A stretch of 64,000 bases of DNA from the NCBI RefSeq assembly GCF_008831285.2, contig NC_045139.1, positions 1,160,204 through 1,224,203 on the forward strand, written 5' to 3'. This DNA is from Nymphaea colorata (Eukaryota > Streptophyta > Magnoliopsida > Nymphaeales > Nymphaeaceae). Position 1 is the first letter of the stretch, and each line of letters opens with the position of its first letter. Position numbers and translations under genes: made by a program. Below are positions 39,818-52,272 of this stretch, piece by piece. Under the pieces are notes generated by a model. It searched no databases. It was not told the origin of the DNA and saw nothing but the letters and a program-made list of their open reading frames with translations.

Positions 39818-41452
39818 ATGGCTTCTCCCGCCGTCTGCTTCTGCTCTCTCCTTCTCCTTCTGCTCCTCCACTTGCCTTCCTCCTACGCCTTCCTCAACGG
39901 CACGGACGGATCTATCCTTCATGGAATCGTCCTTCCGGAGGATCCCACCGCCCCCGTGTCCGATTGCCTGCTCCGATCGGAAGTTCCCACCACCCAGAAT
40001 CAGAAGCCCATCAAGCTCCGCCTCCTCCACCGGGACCAGCGGCGCGTAGACCAGGCGCCGAAAGGACTCCGCCGAATCGACTCGCTTCTCGAGTCCTGCT
40101 ACCGAGACGTCTCGCGCATTCGCACGTTCCACGATCGCATCGACGCAAAGAGGCCCAGAAGCCGCGACCCGCGCAGCGCCAGCGGCGAGTCCCTTCACCG
40201 GCAGCTCGACGGCCACGGCCACAGGGGCCGGCTCTTGACCCAGTCGAGAAAGGAAGCTGGTCACGGTGCGGGCAGGCCGGAGCCCGGCAGGTCCCGGGTG
40301 GTGGCGACGCTGGAGTCCGGCGTGAGCGTCGGCTCCGGCGAGTACCTGATGGACGTGTACGTGGGCACGCCGCCGCGGCACTTCTCCCTGATCGTCGACA
40401 CCGGAAGCGACCTGAACTGGCTCCAGTGCCTGCCTTGCCGAGACTGCTATCCGCAGGAGAGCCCCCACTACGACCCGGCACAATCCTCGTCGTTCCGGAC
40501 CGTCTCCTGTAAAGACTCGGTGTGCATGCAGGTTTCCTCTCCCGATACGTCTCGTCCCCGGTGCCAGTCGGAAAACGGGACCTGCGACTATTTCTACTGG
40601 TATGGTGACCGCTCGAACACCACCGGCGACCTAGCCACGGAGACTTTCACGGTCAACGTGAGCTCGACCCCGGATGGAGGACTCGGCTCAGTTTTCCGGC
40701 TCGAGAAATTGGTGTTCGGGTGCGGGCACTGGAACCGCGGCCTGTTCCACGGTGCGGGCGGCCTGCTGGGGCTCGGCCGCGGCGAGCTCTCGTTCTTGAG
40801 CCAGCTCCAGTCAACTTACGGCCGCAAGTTCTCTTATTGCCTGGTTGACCGAGAATCGGACCCGAGCGTGAGCGGCCGGCTGGTACTCGGCGAGGATGAC
40901 GGCTTGGTCCGCCACCCAAACGTACAATTCACGGAGCTTGTGCCGGTAAAGGAGTCGCCGGTGGACACGTTTTACTACGTCCGGATTAAGGCGGTCCGGG
41001 TCGGCGGCGAGGTCTTGCGCATCCCGCCGGAGACGTTTCAAATCGGTCCAGACGGCTCCGGCGGCACCATAGTGGACTCGGGGACCACGTTGACCTACTT
41101 CCCGGAGCCGGCGATGGCCGAGATCAAGGCTGCCTTCTTGAGAAAAGTCAAGGGATTGGACCGGGTCTCGGGGTTCAAACAGCTGGATCTGTGCTTCAAC
41201 GTGACCGGAGCGGACCGGGTGGAGCTGCCGGAATTCAGCATCCTGTTCATGGACGGCGCCGTCTGGAGTTTCCCGGCGGAGAACTACTTCATCAGGCTGG
41301 ACCCGGAAGGGGTCATCTGCTTGGCCCTCTTGGGTACCCCAATGTCCTCACTCTCCATACTGGGAAACTACCAACAGCAGAATTTTCACGTACTATATGA
41401 TTTGGATAAGTCTAGAATTGGATTTGCCCCGGAAAAGTGCGCCGAGGTGTAA
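39818..41452 (+). CDS. Secreted nepenthesin-type aspartyl protease (A1 family), single exon
   Basis: The intron-less frame encodes 544 aa. Residues 1-24 are a clear signal peptide (seven consecutive leucines). About 25-165 is a basic, low-complexity propeptide, and the peptidase domain follows. The first catalytic site is DTGSD with Asp194, the flap Tyr is Tyr262 (YWYGD), and the second catalytic site is DSGTT with Asp420. A cysteine-rich insert after DTGSD (CLPCRDC) marks the nepenthesin-like plant group. FGCGHWNRGLFHG, GLLGLGRGELSFLSQL, FSYCLVDR and ILGNYQQQNFHVLYDL agree with Arabidopsis At3g59080/At2g42980-type proteases. It probably acts in the apoplast or secretory pathway; substrates are unknown. 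The start has a good plant context (GCAGCCATGGCT). The coding region is far richer in GC than its flanks. A 290-codon antisense frame is a shadow of this composition. Confidence 0.96.
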   Translation: MASPAVCFCSLLLLLLLHLPSSYAFLNGTDGSILHGIVLPEDPTAPVSDCLLRSEVPTTQNQKPIKLRLLHRDQRRVDQAPKGLRRIDSLLESCYRDVSRIRTFHDRIDAKRPRSRDPRSASGESLHRQLDGHGHRGRLLTQSRKEAGHGAGRPEPGRSRVVATLESGVSVGSGEYLMDVYVGTPPRHFSLIVDTGSDLNWLQCLPCRDCYPQESPHYDPAQSSSFRTVSCKDSVCMQVSSPDTSRPRCQSENGTCDYFYWYGDRSNTTGDLATETFTVNVSSTPDGGLGSVFRLEKLVFGCGHWNRGLFHGAGGLLGLGRGELSFLSQLQSTYGRKFSYCLVDRESDPSVSGRLVLGEDDGLVRHPNVQFTELVPVKESPVDTFYYVRIKAVRVGGEVLRIPPETFQIGPDGSGGTIVDSGTTLTYFPEPAMAEIKAAFLRKVKGLDRVSGFKQLDLCFNVTGADRVELPEFSILFMDGAVWSFPAENYFIRLDPEGVICLALLGTPMSSLSILGNYQQQNFHVLYDLDKSRIGFAPEKCAEV

Positions 41453-42175
41453 GCCGGCCATTGGCGACACCGGGGCTAATTAAGATGACATGGAATGCAT
41501 CCATTGGTGGGTATTCGCCATCTTATGAACAATAACTTGTATAGAATACATATACATCTGAGATTTTTTTTTATATTCTTTTTTTTTCCTCTGTTTATAT
41601 CCTTGTTTTTGGTTTGAAAATTGGAAGCAAATATGGAAGCATCCAAAGACAAGATTGTTTACATTGTGGACTTGTTTTGGTGTTTTGATCTGTATTTGAT
41701 GTTGTTTTAAAGATATAGTGTTCGAGCAGGATGGTAATTTGAACTTGTTGGTGGATTTCAAGTGTAGCATTTGAGAAAAAGAATGTTTTGTTACTGAAAT
41801 GCATGTTTTCCAAAAGACATATTTCCAAAGCTCCATGATTTTGTTTAAAAGAAATGTCGTCTCATCATGTCCGGTGTTCGATTGCTGGATTTGAAAAGAA
41901 TATGTTATAACATAAACAAGAACATGATATCTTTGTAATACATGTCCCATTGTCCTATGAATATGTTCAAAAAAAAAAAAAAAAAAAAACAATGTTTTTA
42001 TTCTCCAACACCTTCTAAAGATGCAAATGAACCTGACTTGATTGGAATACAGATCTCCAACACCTTCTAAAGATACAAAACACGCTCTGGGACATTCTTT
42101 CTTTCTTAATTCCTTAATTCTTTTCTAACAAAATTAAGGGGCCTAACCCCCCCCGCGTCCGTTCATCGGATGAGG

Positions 42176-42360
42176 GGTGAAACCAAGGTAGGGCCCACAC
42201 GGACCCTGGCCCCACCTCAATTTTTTTTTAAACTTGTATGTAAATTTTAAAAATTTCACTTGTTATATATAAAAATTCTAAAAAATGATATTTCGGCCCT
42301 AGTCAAAAATTAAAAAATTTAATTTGGTCCGCTTCATGAAAAATTTCTGGCTCCACAACT
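42176..42360. mobile_element. MITE, 'GGGGCGGAGCCA' family, copy 2 (inverted orientation)
   Basis: Its reverse complement follows the copy at 27835-28015 along its whole length, sharing GAGCCAGAAAT, TCATGA, AAAATTTACAT, GGGGCCAGGG and CCCT..CCTTGG in the same order. The terminal bases are more diverged than in copy 1. Confidence 0.6.
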
Positions 42361-43356
42361 GGTCAGAAGTACACATACACATGGGTAGGCTTTTTGTGGA
42401 TCCAGATTCCGGTTTGAAATCATTCACCAGATCCATAATAAGATGTAAATAAATCAAAAGACTTACGTCGTCATTGTGTGAAGTGCTTCTTACTTGTTTT
42501 CACCCATAAGAAAATTTGATTCACAAGAAAAATATTCTTTCTTCATTTGGATCTGGGTATCTTTGTCATCACTTTTCTGAAATATTTTTCCTAGTTTTAT
42601 TTATCTCAGAACTTTAATTTTGTGCCTAGAACAGCAGTTCCAATTCCATATCATGATAATACATTATGTTTTGTGAAGTATGTAGGTCAGAGGATTAACA
42701 TGAGCATGTTCTAAGAGAATGACACACCAAGAGCACCCAAATCAGCAAATAAAATAATCTAATGGTGCACTGATCTCATATTTCTATGTGTTGCTTCGAT
42801 TGCTGCACGGAGTCTCTTTTTCCCAAGCACCTTGGCAATGGCGTACACGCATGTACTGCTGCCTAGTGCTTGATGTCTATTCAAAAACCTTCCTCTTGGA
42901 AAAATTTGCCCCAGACAACTTGTCTTTGAAACTTTTCTAGGAAAATTTATCATATAATAATAAAGATCGCCATTCCAGAAGATGAATTAAACAATGTGTT
43001 TGAAACAAGAAGGTGGGTTTTGTTAGGTAACCGAGAAATTGACACTTCCTAAGCAACTCTAGAAATCTCAACTTGTTTTGGGCTTTGCATTTGATATTTG
43101 AAAATTATATGATAAAATCAATGGTCAAATATGAGACCAATTGTGCCAAAAGAACGAATAATGACTATTATGATTAATAGTAACATTATTCAGGGGTGCA
43201 GATATGTAGGGTTTCGGTGAGACATACTGGAACCCAATCTAAAACCTTAAATTCATAATTTGGACCTAAGTAGACCTAAGTCCAGTTATATGAGGCAGTT
43301 TCATGAGACCCAGGTCCCTCTTCTAAAGTCAATTAAAAATTGTTACTATATATTCA

Positions 43357-43540
43357 GTCAGGGGCAGAGCCAGAACCAGAAATTTTTTGTCGCAGGGGCA
43401 AACTATAGTTTTAAAAATTTTCACAAGAGTCAAAATATAAATTTTTAAAATTTTTATATATATTAAACTAAATTTTTTTTAGATTTACATATAAATTTTT
43501 AAAGTTTTTAAAATTTGATATTGTTATTGTTGTTGTTCAC
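43357..43540. mobile_element. MITE, 'GGGGCGGAGCCA' family, partial copy 3
   Basis: Starts CAGGGGCAGAGCCAGAACC and continues with GGGGCAAACTATAG and AT-rich sequence resembling the left half of copy 1. A matching right end was not found. Confidence 0.45.
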
Positions 43541-44716
43541 GTCTATCCCCGCGCCTAACATTGTTATTGTTGTTGTTCTTGTTAATTTGAAGAGCTTTAA
43601 ACTTATGAATTGCATCCGAAAAAACTCCGTTTGCCATAAACGTTAAAAAATTGCTGTTCGCCTATGGTTGTGAAGTCAACCGGTCCACTTGCGTGAACCT
43701 GCTTCCAAACCGGCTGCTTTTGAGCATCTTAACTAGAAGTCGTAAAGCCTATAGCATGTTGAGAGTGTTGAGGCAGAGAATACCAAAAAGTTTCAAAAAA
43801 GGTTTCTTATATAGAGCTTTCTTGGCTGCTCCCGAAGAAAGATTAGTCATGGCCGGCCACATGGCTAAATCTCAACAGTTCAATACCTGGGATGCATGTG
43901 CCTTCTGGGACAAGGCAAAGGTGATTGACTAAGATACCTCAAAGGGTGTGCTGGATGAAACACTCTAGAACACAATATTCTGCTATGTTCCAAGGGTTTC
44001 ATGATAAGAGACGAAAGTTTGAGAGCAACTTGAAATTGGTAAAATTACACCATAGATTTGTAGATCTTATATTTTAAAATCCATGAAACTCAAGTCAAAC
44101 CCCATCGTCGCTCTCCCCTTCCTCTGTTTTGAAATTTCATCGAATTGATGCAAAATGAAGATCATAACATCTATGGTCCTCAAACTCAAATTTGTTCTAC
44201 TATGAATCTAAGAAGGACACTATGTTAAATCAGATCCTAAAGACCTTCAATTTAAGATTGGAGATAATGAAGCCTACCTAAAAGCTTTGAGTGAACCCAA
44301 CTAGACAGGTCTACGGAACCATTGTAGGCGATCGGATGTGCACTTGATCAGTTCCAAAGCGAAGAGACAACAGACAGAAAGCAGAAGAACAAGACATTCT
44401 TCAGTAATAGTGACAATGTTTGCTATACAACCAGACACGCATTTCCCTTTCCAAACAAACAAGAAACTGAAACAAGGCCTAGTTGTTGCAAACGCTCGTC
44501 AGATGGAAACCAGCGGAAGAATGAGGTACTCTTCCTGCAACTCCACTTATTAGAGATAAGATACAAAAAAAGACTGAAACAACAGACCTGGACAATTTAA
44601 AGACTCCAAGCTGAAATCAAACTAGTGAGAATGAAGACGGACTTTTAGTACATTAGGCAGAGAGACCAATCACAATTAATCAAGCAAAGTGGTTTATGAA
44701 GGTCTATAGACAATGG

Positions 44717-47700
44717 TTATGCCGTCTTCTCCACTGCACCTTGCAAGCCACAAAGCAAATTTGCAGGGACCGCAATATCCATCAATTTAGGGTACGCCAG
44801 GTTCAAGTCTGCAGAAAGTGAAAGAACTTAGAGAATATCCAGAAATCTAAATCATGGTAAATACTAGATTTAAATTCAAAATACTTACTTGCCATGATCT
44901 CTTTGAATGTTTCCTGCACAGGTGAAAACGAATCAATCAGAAAGACATCAAGCTTAGCATCATAAGTATGCATGATGATGAAGTGACCTTGAGCATACTA
45001 TGAAAAACGAGAATGATCTGTAAGAATGCCCCACGGTTCTGTTTGGCTAGAAAGGGAAAAATAATAGGCACAAGATGAAAAATTCCTGCACCAAGATACT
45101 TGATGACTTTGATGAACATGGCCCATGTCAGTATGGACTGTGGGCTGTCATCCCCTATGTAGGAGGTTCAGATTACTATGCAATGGCATTTTAAATAGGC
45201 ATAACTAATCCAACTAACTAGCTCACAGAGAGGTGCCGATACTACCATGCAATGGCATTCTAAAATACTTAACTAGTCAAACTAACGCTACACTTCTGAC
45301 TAGCTAACAGAGAGATGCTAATCTGTGAAGTCATTGAAGATGAGGTTCAGTTGATGGCAAGAAATCTAAACTGCCTCCAGAAAGTCATTCATATGATTAG
45401 ACATGAAAAAGGAATTGAATTAGTTTTTCTAAATTGCATCTTTCTATATTATCATTGAACCTGCATTGTAACATGAGAGGATAAAGGTCTGGTTCCAATA
45501 TATCATATCTAATCAATTTCTGGAGATTAATAAACCATGTTTGGTTTTGATGTTATGGATTCCACATAAGATACTCTTTCCCCTCAATTATGGCTAAGAA
45601 GAAGTGGCGATAGACTAGAAAATGGCAATACTTACATGAATATGGATGGAATTTCATTTCAACAAGTATCCCATGTAGATCATGTATGAAACTAAAACAC
45701 AAGAAATCATAGAATTTTTCATCATTAGTTTCACTTTTTTCATCATTAGTTTCACTAACCTCATCCTTTGACAACCGAGGGTTGTAGAGGATCTCTTCTC
45801 CAACTGTGGATACCTGCAAGTCAAAGCTCAATGAAATTTAGGAGCAACCAAATCGCAATAACCCTAAAGATATGCTTCCACCCAAGAGAAGTCTTTCTTA
45901 CAGTGAATCCCTTGTAGTCGTGACCAGGATAGAGCAATGTGTCTTTTGGCAATGTGAAAATCTGAATGAAAATGATTTAAAAATGAGAAAGACAGCTGAT
46001 ATGATGAAAGATCAAACACTGCCGCAAAAGGATATGGATTTCATGATCAGATGAAACACTTGCCTGAGAATGTGCAGACCTGTAAAGTTCACTTGAGCTT
46101 CCTCCCTATATACAAAAGAAGGAAAATATTATGAAAGCAAAACAAAGTTCCTGATAGTGGTTGAAAAATAATGAAAATTACAAATGGACAAGAGTTAGGC
46201 TACAGGTTTCCATAGTGGTTGAAAATAATGGAAATTACAAATGGACAACACTCAGACTACAGGATTCCTCTAATTCAGAGAATATTCAAGGCAGCAAACC
46301 TCCACAAATCTTGCCATGAATTCTTTTTTCTCTTTAGATTACTTTTTTCGTGTAATAAGAATGAAAGGAAACAGAAAGATCAAGTATGGGTATGATAGGG
46401 TAGTCAAAACAGATAAGATTTAATTGACACAATTTTGCGTTATTTCTTAGTCATGAGAACCGTTCAGCAAATTCATGACAAATAGAATGGACCAGGGTTT
46501 GCCAGTAACTAAACAGAGGGGGACTTGCAGTGTTGACTTTAGCAACAATTTGGAAACGTAAGACTGTTTATTTCCTTCAAAAAACACAAATTTCCTCTTC
46601 TTTTTTTGCTTTATTTTTTCTTTTTTTCGGAACAAATGAACTAAAAGAGACAAAAAATTTACTAAAGGCAAAAGTTCGATACAAAGGGTAATATCCTACC
46701 TGAAAGTCTGTCCTTCCACAGCCTCGTATTAGAAGAGTATCACCTGTAAAAGCCATCCTAGGCTTAGGCTGACCAGGACCATCCCCTGTCACATATGTGA
46801 TACAGCCCAAGGTATGCCCAGGAGTTGCACGAGCCTGCACAAAAAACATAAAACTACAGATGAATTTTTCCTGATGAAATCACATATTGAAAGGCTCCAA
46901 ATAAAGGGAATGGATAAGACCAAAGAAAAGCAAATCCATATATAGCAATCAATTCAAAGACCATATAAGCATGTATGCTTAAAATGAAGATTGTCAATGA
47001 GTATAACCATGAACCAACCCAGAGCTAAATATGATTTAAAAGTTTTAGAGGCCTCAAGACATAAAGATTCAAAAGAAATAGAAGTTTGAAGAGATATATG
47101 ATTTAAATTGCTAGAAGTCAGAAAGATATATATGACTCAACAGTATCAATGTAAATGAATAAAACATTCAAAAACGCAACTTCTCAAGAAAACTACCAGA
47201 AAGATTTTTGGGCTAAGCATAAAAAAGTATAATCTGTGTAAAGCATGGAGGACAATTCTGAGAAATGAGTATGGCCAAAGAACATGTACCTGCCCATACA
47301 CAAATCACTACTTTCCCCAAATCCATTTGTAACCATCCCATATCTAAGAAAGACTACTAGAAATTCATCCATCCTCTCGTGAAGGAGCAATGAACTGGCA
47401 ACAGCAAGTTAGTTTAACAACATGTCAGGTCAGAAAGACAATAGCAACAACAGGTTAGTTTAGTAACAGGTCAGGTCAACCATGAATGTGTAACATAGAC
47501 CAATCACTCAATTAACAAAAGCAAAGAACCAGAAAAAGGGTCCTACCATATAAAGGATGACTAACCAGAATGCAGAGAATAAGATATTTTAAATGCCAGT
47601 TTTCCAATGGCTTTGCTTTTTGTCTACTAGCATAATCTAAATTGCAGTAAACAGTTGTAATTTTCAATTGCTGCAGTTTCTAGTTTCTAATTTTCTACCG

Positions 47701-50200
47701 TAAATAATGGTTAGCACATTCATTACTGTAGACTTACCTCTAGAAACAAATTACCAAATTGAATTATGTCTCCACCACTAATCAAAATATCAGCCCTGGC
47801 TTTGCTGTCTTTGGAGATGATAGATTTCACACCAGGCATCTTAGTCTGCAAAGGAAAAAAAAAAAACATAATTTTGTTAAGAAACCTTATATCTGCCTAA
47901 GGGAGGAATGCACATGAACAAATGAAGTTCCAAATTATCTGTCAGTTTTCTCAAATTATGCATAGAATGAAAGCAAGCAGTGATAACATGAGAACTATTG
48001 TACCTTTATTAAGCCGGTGCCAGTAACATGGTCAGCATGACAATGGGTATTCATAGCATAAATCAGCTTTAAACCTAATTCTTTTATAAGTTTAAGGTCT
48101 CGGTCCACCATCTTGTCAACAGGATCGATCAACTGGACAAACAAATGATTTAACAATAAACACATAAGTAGGTAGTATACCAAGAGCAATACAACGAAGA
48201 TAAACAAGGAGATCACTAGGAAGGAGAGAATACAGATCAGAGGACATGCATATACCAAAAACAGGATAATAAACAATGAATAGGAGGAAAACTTCAGCCA
48301 CTGTTAAATGACCTGATTTATAAGCATAATTTAAGAAGTCTGCTACAGCTACTCCAATATAAAATTCTTCTAGGAATGGATTATAAAAAGCATCCAAGAA
48401 AGACGAATATGACTTAATGAACAGCTCCACAAATGAAAAGTGGAGACCATAGTGTCAGTTGGTTTTAAGTCTTTTGACTATTTACCGGCAAACTTTTCTA
48501 TGTTGCTCGTTTCCATTGATTGTGTCATTGTCCACCATTTTCTTGTTCTAATATTGATTTTTTATTCACTTTTTTGTCTTATTTTAGCTCGACTACAAAA
48601 TCAAATTTAATATTGGTTACTGCTGAATCGGGCTCACAAGCATCAATTATTATGTGGAATGTCCAAATGTTGAGTTTGAAATAAGCATGGCGTTTCAAAT
48701 GGAATCCGTTGTCTCCTTTCATCACCATTTGATTAACAATCTAAAACTGAATATCAAGAAAAACCAAGATCTACAGAAGACTGCGAACATAATTGTTAAA
48801 AATTAATCATCCTTAAGAAAGAAGCCAACAAGACATTCTTGTTTTTAATAAGGAAAAGAAAAGGACAAAGCAGACTAGACAAGGAAGTAAATTTCAGACG
48901 CCAATTTCCGGAAACAGACAAAAAGGGGAAAAAATGAAAAAAATAAAGAAAATGGAGAGTCAAAATTTAGATAAAGTAAATGCTAATTAAATCAATATAA
49001 TCAGAAAAGAAGCTCACTAAGCACCAAAATAACCAGGAATGTTTTATTTACATCGCTCCTCCAAACGTAAGATAACAACAAAGCGCCAGCTAAGAAATAA
49101 ATTTAGTGAACCAAAAGATAAATTAAGATATCGCTAGTTCCCCAAGACCAAAGAAGGCACGAAAATATGAACATGACACAAGGACGAGTCTTTTTCCTTT
49201 GGTCAAAATTAACTAAAAAAGAACACCAAAAGAGCAGCAAAAGTTACAGGATGATGTTTACGGGAAAGAACATCCGTGGAAAAAGAAAAAAGCAGAAAAA
49301 AGTCGCCAGATCGGTACTGTCACAACACAAATCCTAGATAAATCTTAAAAGAACCGATAATCCCAAAGAGATATCACTTATTAGGAACTTAAACAGGACA
49401 AATATGAAAAAAATAGTCCGATCTTATCAACCAAAGAACAAAGTCATCAAATATTAACGAACACAAAATCAGGTCAGAATCTTTTCCGGTAAGACACAAA
49501 ATCCACATCAACCACTCCAAATAGCTAAAGAACACAAGGTCATTCCATCCTGCCGTCTCTCCACTCCATAACGTCTCACATCTCTGCAATCAGCAGTAAG
49601 GCCCTTTCTTCCCAATTCAACCGCACGGATGCAATTTTTTTCACGTCCTGGAATCTAATTATTCACATGTAGTTCGTCTGTAGTATGTTGAGTCTTAGTC
49701 CGCCGTTAGATTTGTCAAGAGGATGCTTCCAAATAGTCACAAAGCACATGGCTCCAGACGGCAGGATATGAGGAACATTAATACAAGAAGCAAAAGCAAA
49801 TAGCTCCAGAAGGCAGGATCTGAGAAACATTAATCTAACACGAGAAGAAGAAGAAGAGATGAGAGATGCTCACGATAGCGGGTTTGTCCTGGTGACCGAC
49901 GTCGGCGAGCAAGTAGGTGTAGGTGCAGGACTCGCTCTCGAAGAGCTGCCTGAAGAGGAGATTGGATGCCGCCGCAGAGTTCTCCATCGCAGAACTCGCT
50001 CTCGATCTTCCTAATCTCCCGCAGCGGTACGGAGCAGAGCAAGGCGCAGCGCGACACGAGGAGGAGAATGCAAAAGACGAGTAAGATGACGAAGAAGAAA
50101 GAAGACGCAGAGGAGGAATGGGGACGGAAGAAGGGTTAGATGAGGGGAGAGAGAAGGGAGGCGAGGCATTTATAGAGAAGGGGAGAAGCATCTCCCACAA
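44717..50200 (-). CDS. ETHE1: Mitochondrial persulfide dioxygenase ETHE1-like (GLY3)
   Basis: Nine exons on the minus strand join in phase: 50200-49874, 48132-48004, 47845-47738, 46834-46700, 46105-46064, 45961-45902, 45813-45760, 44913-44889 and 44808-44717, giving 323 aa. Residues 1 to about 70 are Ser/Arg/Pro-rich, fitting a mitochondrial presequence; a later Met at 49987 could yield a shorter form. The metallo-beta-lactamase-fold motif is THCHADH. The mononuclear iron ligands expected from human ETHE1 are His139, His195 (TPGHT) and Asp220 (TGDT), and GHD (His261) is also kept. The enzyme oxidises glutathione persulfide to sulfite in mitochondrial sulfide and cysteine breakdown; older annotations call it glyoxalase II. 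Intron 5 has a GC donor (CAG/GCAAGTG at 46063), the others GT. A small TTTCATCATTAG duplication lies in the intron beside exon 7. The gene appears intact. Confidence 0.95.
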
Positions 50201-50772
50201 AGCGCTCAGGCGAAAATTTGACGGCAGTTGAAGAGGACGACGCTGACGCCAGCGGCTCAGCTGGTGCCTTCCAGAGACCCTCCCGCCCGCAACTCCCCCT
50301 TAAACTAACGGCCTTCCCAGCTTTTTGTCTTTTGTTTTTCTGTCAATAAAATAAGGAGGGTGCCTTACTTATTTAACTGAAGTTCGGAGGCTCTTTTCGA
50401 AGTTTTCTCTCGCTTCACCTGGTGGTCATCTTAGGAAACAGCCAGACATCATGAGCTGCCATGTTGTTTAGAAGTTTTTTATTCGTTACGTGGTGAAAGA
50501 ACATCTGCTCGCCTTGTTTGTTCCATGGTTTTTGAAGTCAATTTGTGCATAAAAACAATGAAAACGATTGAAAGAAGTCAACGGTATCGGCTTCAGGTCA
50601 GGCGTTTGACCCAATCTGAACCCATTCAGCCGGGAAGAGATGACGGACTAAAAAAATGATCGTAGCTTGTGAACGGATTAGATTCCGGCGAAAGTTTCCG
50701 GCCAAACACGGAGGCATTTCCAAAACAATTTATTTTTTAATTGAACCGTTAAAATTTGATGAGAGTTGGTTG

Positions 50773-51124
50773 GTAGGGTGAACATCAGTGGAGTCGTGGC
50801 CGAGTTCAGTCGAGCCCAAGTTCAATCCACTCGATCTCGACTCGATTAATGAAACTTCAAGTTTGAGCTCGAGAATAGCTCGATGAAAGCAGTTCGACCT
50901 TGACTAAGCAATTATTAGTTGAGCTCGAGCTCGACTTGATTAAGGCTCGATAAATTCGATTAAAGCTCGAACTCGACTTGACAGTTACACATTGAACTCG
51001 AATTGAACACGATTATTTAAACGAGTCAACTCATGAACTCGATCTCGACTCATTAAGCAAATGACTCGACTCAAACTTGTTCGCAAGCCGAGGTTTAACG
51101 AGTCGACGTTATTCACCCCCTAAA
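50773..51124. mobile_element. TCGAGC-word hAT-like element, copy 2
   Basis: The 352-bp element begins TAGGGTGAACATC (50774) and ends TTATTCACCCCCTA, giving inverted ends TAGGGTGAA/TTCACCCCCTA. It is flanked by the 9-bp direct repeat AGTTGGTTG (50764-50772 and 51125-51133). The interior is degenerate TCGAGCTCGACTTGATT iteration. Confidence 0.75.
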
Positions 51125-51133
51125 AGTTGGTTG

Positions 51134-52236
51134 AATTAGCAGCTGATATTTTCATAAATAAAAAATAAAATGTGATGGAGAACATATGTCCATATTGCAG
51201 CTTATGTATCACAAATAAGGAGAACTTATACAAATGTATGGTATATCAACAAGGTTAGAGAGTTGCATTGTTGATGCTGAACTCATTTAAATACATGGGT
51301 CCAACAATGAATGGAGATCAAATGATCACCTATTTGTGCTGCCTAATTATTAAACTACATATTTAGATTTTTCATATGAAATTCTCCATGTATATTATAA
51401 TAATGAGGGTACAACGACAACCAGATAACACGCATCACACACATCGTTTGATTGCATTCGAAAGAGATTGAATTGAAAACAAATATATTATAACTATTAT
51501 ATTCAACTTTTATGGGCATAATAAAGAATTGCAAGTGTAACAGTTGTGATTCTACTCATGGGCATCATAAAAAAATTAAAAGTGCTAGTTAAGAAGATAG
51601 TTTTTTTCTTGCCCAGCAAATTTGGGGAAAGAAAAGAATCATGGCACATTGTTCTGGAGTAGCAAAAAACCTTGTTAAGTGAGTCACTGATCTTGAGATA
51701 TGAATATTAAATGAACGAGATTGTTATACTTTTATTGAAAAAAATGAAAGGAAAAGAAAAAAAAAAGCAAGAAGGAAAAGAGCTCAATTGACCTGAGATC
51801 AACAACATCAGATCCCATTCATAATCCAAATTGGGTTCGGATAGTTTTGATAGTATATCATGTTTCTGATATAGTATTGGGATAATCCAAATGCGCAATT
51901 TATGTTATGAGGACCGCTTCAGCACATAACATTCACGATATCAAACAAAACATCATAAGGTTGCATTTGATAGTCTCGAATCTTAAATCCAAGGTTGCAT
52001 AAAAAGGTGTGTTTGGAGAGATCCTTCAGATTAAACAAACTAAGAATCAAAGTAGCATAGACTTTACATCCATGCTACATGTTTAAAACCACATACTTAG
52101 GGTTAGATGGGGTGTGGTCTGATCTTAAAATTCATTGACCTCAGATCTAAGATCACCACATATCAACAATATTAAAAGTTCCTTGACTACTGATCTGTAT
52201 ATAATTTTTAGAAACATTTATTCCTGACGGATGTTA

Positions 52237-52272
<36 letters not shown>

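Larger units (their letters stand above)
41453..44716. other. Intergenic between protease and ETHE1
   Basis: Begins with the protease 3' UTR and a 20-base A run (41971-41990). A 23-bp unit CTCCAACACCTTCTAAAGAT is repeated at 42003 and 42056. Two MITE-like copies lie at 42176-42360 and 43357-43540. A 93-codon frame at 43651-43932 is not recognised. No gene is supported. Confidence 0.45.

Noticed and set aside
39611-40483. 290-codon antisense open frame over the aspartyl protease
   Set aside because: It mirrors the GC-rich coding region, shows low-complexity Arg/Ala/Val content without any family motif, and lies opposite a fully supported gene.
43651-43932. 93-codon open frame
   Set aside because: No start context, splice signals or recognisable motif; I could not link it to any family.
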